Assembly (NCBI GenBank): GCA_000934455.1
Contig: KN886591.1
Span: forward strand, 1 to 21,317
Origin: Apostichopus parvimensis
Lineage: Eukaryota; Echinodermata; Holothuroidea; Aspidochirotida; Stichopodidae
DNA length: 21,317 nucleotides
Reading direction: 5' to 3'
A program made the position numbers and the translations under genes. Numbering within the stretch: the first letter of the stretch is position 1; each line of letters opens with the position of its first letter. The notes under the pieces were generated by a model, which worked only from the letters and a program-made list of their open reading frames with translations, did not search any database and had not been told where the DNA came from. Shown piece by piece: positions 19,879 to 21,317 of this stretch.

Positions 19879-20283
19879 ATTATTATCAGTGGCGGAGCGT
19901 CCATACAGTCAGGGGGGGGGGGGCGGATGCCCCCCCTGACGGACTTAAATGGACTGCTGGCGCCCTTTTCAGCTTTTTACCACTCTTTACTTATTCGCGG
20001 TTATTGACTTTTTTTTATTGCGCTCTCATCTACCTATTGACATTTGTCACATTTTGTTGCTGTAATTTGGCGATGACACCTATTTATTCTTCGTTTATCT
20101 GCAAATTAGCAAGGCCCGGAAAGGGAAATTTCCGGCGATCTAGGGAGTATCTTTACTCAAAAAATTTCTGTACGCTCCGCGCCAACCTGTGGTGGCGCTC
20201 CGCTTAGATAGTGTCGAAAGCGCCCCTACAGACCATTCTCGCCCCTCCTGACCAAAACCCCAAGCTCCGCCACTGATAATTAT
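19879..20283. mobile_element. hAT-type non-autonomous element (CAGTGGCGG ends)
   Basis: The body is 19887-20275 (389 bp). It begins CAGTGGCGGAGC and ends GCTCCGCCACTG, a perfect 12-bp terminal inverted repeat. Flanks are ATTATTAT (19879-19886) and ATAATTAT (20276-20283), an 8-bp duplication with one mismatch. An 8-bp target duplication with CAG...CTG ends is the hAT signature. A strong subterminal hairpin (GTCAGGGGGGG with CCCCCCCTGAC, 19909-19940) sits just inside the left end. The plus-strand frame at 20004-20207 crosses the element without transposase motifs. The element depends on a hAT transposase supplied elsewhere. Confidence 0.85.
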
Positions 20284-20811
20284 GTAAATCAAATTGGTGA
20301 ATTACAGTTATCATATAGACCTAGAGCCAATTCTGAAATGAACATTTGAGATCAACAGAAGACGTTATTGAAATTCACAAGAAGGAAGAAATGCTTTTGC
20401 TCGCTCAATTTTTGATCAGTGAGCCCTGACTTGACGGGACAGAGGATGTTGTGGTACAGACGCAAAAGCTTGTGTAGGAAATGTAGGCAATTCTTTCGGA
20501 ACCCGAGGGTAATTTGCTGTTCATTTGTCATCGTTGTATCTCAGTTTTATCTAGTGTACTGAAAGTGAGAAAAAGTGATCAACCCGGCCCCTACCAACTG
20601 AATTTGTTTTATACTTCTCAACATAGGTTATATTTTCTAAGCGCGACTCAGATGACTTTCCCTGTTTAGATGGCAATATATGTACAACTATGCGTTCGTT
20701 ATTATGGCAACTAGTCAGTCAGTTACACTTTGTCGCAACTGTTACATTTGACCAAAGGGCGATTCTTGGGTAACGGACGTCACAATCAGACGCAATATAT
20801 TATTTATCCTT
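20284..20811. other. non-coding stretch
   Basis: No gene, RNA or repeat that I recognise. It is single-copy sequence of moderate GC. Confidence 0.5.
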
Positions 20812-20925
20812 TATAATAATAATAATAATAATAAATAACCATATATTAAAGTGCTGTTATCATGAAATAAAACATGCTCAAGAGCACTGTACAAAAGAAC
20901 CAATACCTGGAATATAAAATTACCA
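20812..20925 (-). repeat. (AAT)n microsatellite at the end of a dispersed repeat
   Basis: (TAA)n occupies about 20812-20834. To its right, AGTGCT (20850-20855) and AGCACT (20883-20888) form an inverted repeat around ATGAAATAAAACATGCTC. Read on the minus strand this is a retroelement-like segment ending in an (ATT)n tail. It resembles widely dispersed marine-invertebrate repeats with AGCGCT ... GCTCAAAGCGCT followed by AAT tails, but that likeness is from memory and the outer boundary is uncertain. The poly-leucine frame across it (20811-21080, minus) comes from the microsatellite. Confidence 0.45.
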
Positions 20926-21263
20926 CACTTAAGAAAACCTAAAAGTAGTAACAACAGCAATAAAAGTAAAAAATGATATATGACAGGGATATAAACCACA
21001 ATAAAGAACATAAAAATAAAAATATGTATAAATTTGGGCACAGTAATGTGAATAAAACAACGAATAAGATTAATGCCCATACACTACCCTAAAAATGTAA
21101 GTTTTCAAATGCTTCAATAGATGTGATATTTCTCAAGTACACTTCTTAACCTTTTTTCCCCTTGTTTATTTATAACACCAAACATGAACAAGAATGGTCT
21201 TTAATAATATGTAAAAAGTGAAGCAATATTTTATTAAATGCTAATGAAGGATAGCTAAATACA
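20926..21263. other. AT-rich non-coding stretch
   Basis: Very A-rich sequence without stable open frames. It may include more of the dispersed repeat to its left; no right boundary is visible. Confidence 0.4.
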
Positions 21264-21317
21264 GGCGCGCATGGGCGGGATTACGGGGGGGGGGGCAAGA
21301 GGGGGCATTTGCCCCCC
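21264..21317 (+). mobile_element. poly-G-headed repeat cut by the window edge
   Basis: After GCGCGCATGGGCGGGATTAC comes a run of 11 G, then GGCAAGAGGGGGCATTTG and CCCCCC to the edge, giving a GGGGGGCAA/TTGCCCCCC hairpin. The same layout (G-run, short spacer, C-run) sits inside the left end of the hAT-type element at 19887. This is probably the start of a related DNA transposon. The terminal CAGTGGCG is not clear here, so the family is uncertain. Confidence 0.4.

Noticed and set aside
20811-21080. 89-codon minus-strand frame with leucine runs
   Set aside because: The leucine runs come from the (AAT)n microsatellite; no start context, domain or splice signal supports it.

Overview
This is a eukaryotic, AT-rich, almost gene-free window dominated by mobile and tandem repeats. 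The best guess is a marine deuterostome, probably an echinoderm (possibly a sea cucumber). The guess rests on the kinds of dispersed repeat present: TTAA-flanked MITEs, a CAGTGGCGG-ended hAT element, a tRNA-headed SINE, a U2-headed retroposon and a LINE tail with a TTAGC/GCTAA hairpin. It also rests on recurring TAGGCCTA and TACAGTA words. The taxon is inferred, not proven. Nothing looks bacterial: there are no operons, and the only open frames are short and interrupted.

Layout. 1-2242 is unique AT-rich sequence with simple repeats. 2243-2654 is a three-copy tandem repeat. 2655-6054 is mostly unstructured, with a G-rich tract and a possible small promoter-like patch near 4490-4518. 6059-6421 and 8469-8834 are two copies of one TTAA-flanked MITE in opposite orientation, with a 27-bp minisatellite (8192-8415) just before the second. 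9782-9804 is a C homopolymer and 10465-10723 a minus-strand tRNA-derived SINE. 12810-13002 is a minus-strand retroposon whose first 45 bases are the 5' end of U2 snRNA.

14641-16078 is the most informative object. It is a 1.44-kb TTAA-flanked DNA transposon with terminal inverted repeats. On its minus strand is the start of a decayed THAP domain; on its plus strand is a decayed small acidic protein ending in a PYQFEP-like motif (one base missing), which resembles invertebrate P2X7-like proteins. The two broken genes converge, and each has a perfect TGACGTCA element 100-150 bp upstream. TTAA target sites, purine 5' ends and a THAP protein together point to the Kolobok superfamily.

16553-16760 is a local tandem duplication carrying a 32-bp remnant of the MITE end. 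19085-19163 is a LINE-type 3' tail. 19378-19592 is the best candidate for a host coding exon (minus strand, good splice sites, polar peptide with a YNNL motif). 19887-20275 is a hAT-type MITE. 20812-20925 is an (AAT)n-linked dispersed repeat, and the right edge cuts into another poly-G-headed element.

The window therefore reads as intergenic or large-intron DNA built up by successive transposon insertions. No complete, confidently functional protein gene is visible, and no intact tRNA, rRNA, CRISPR array or prokaryotic regulatory element was found.
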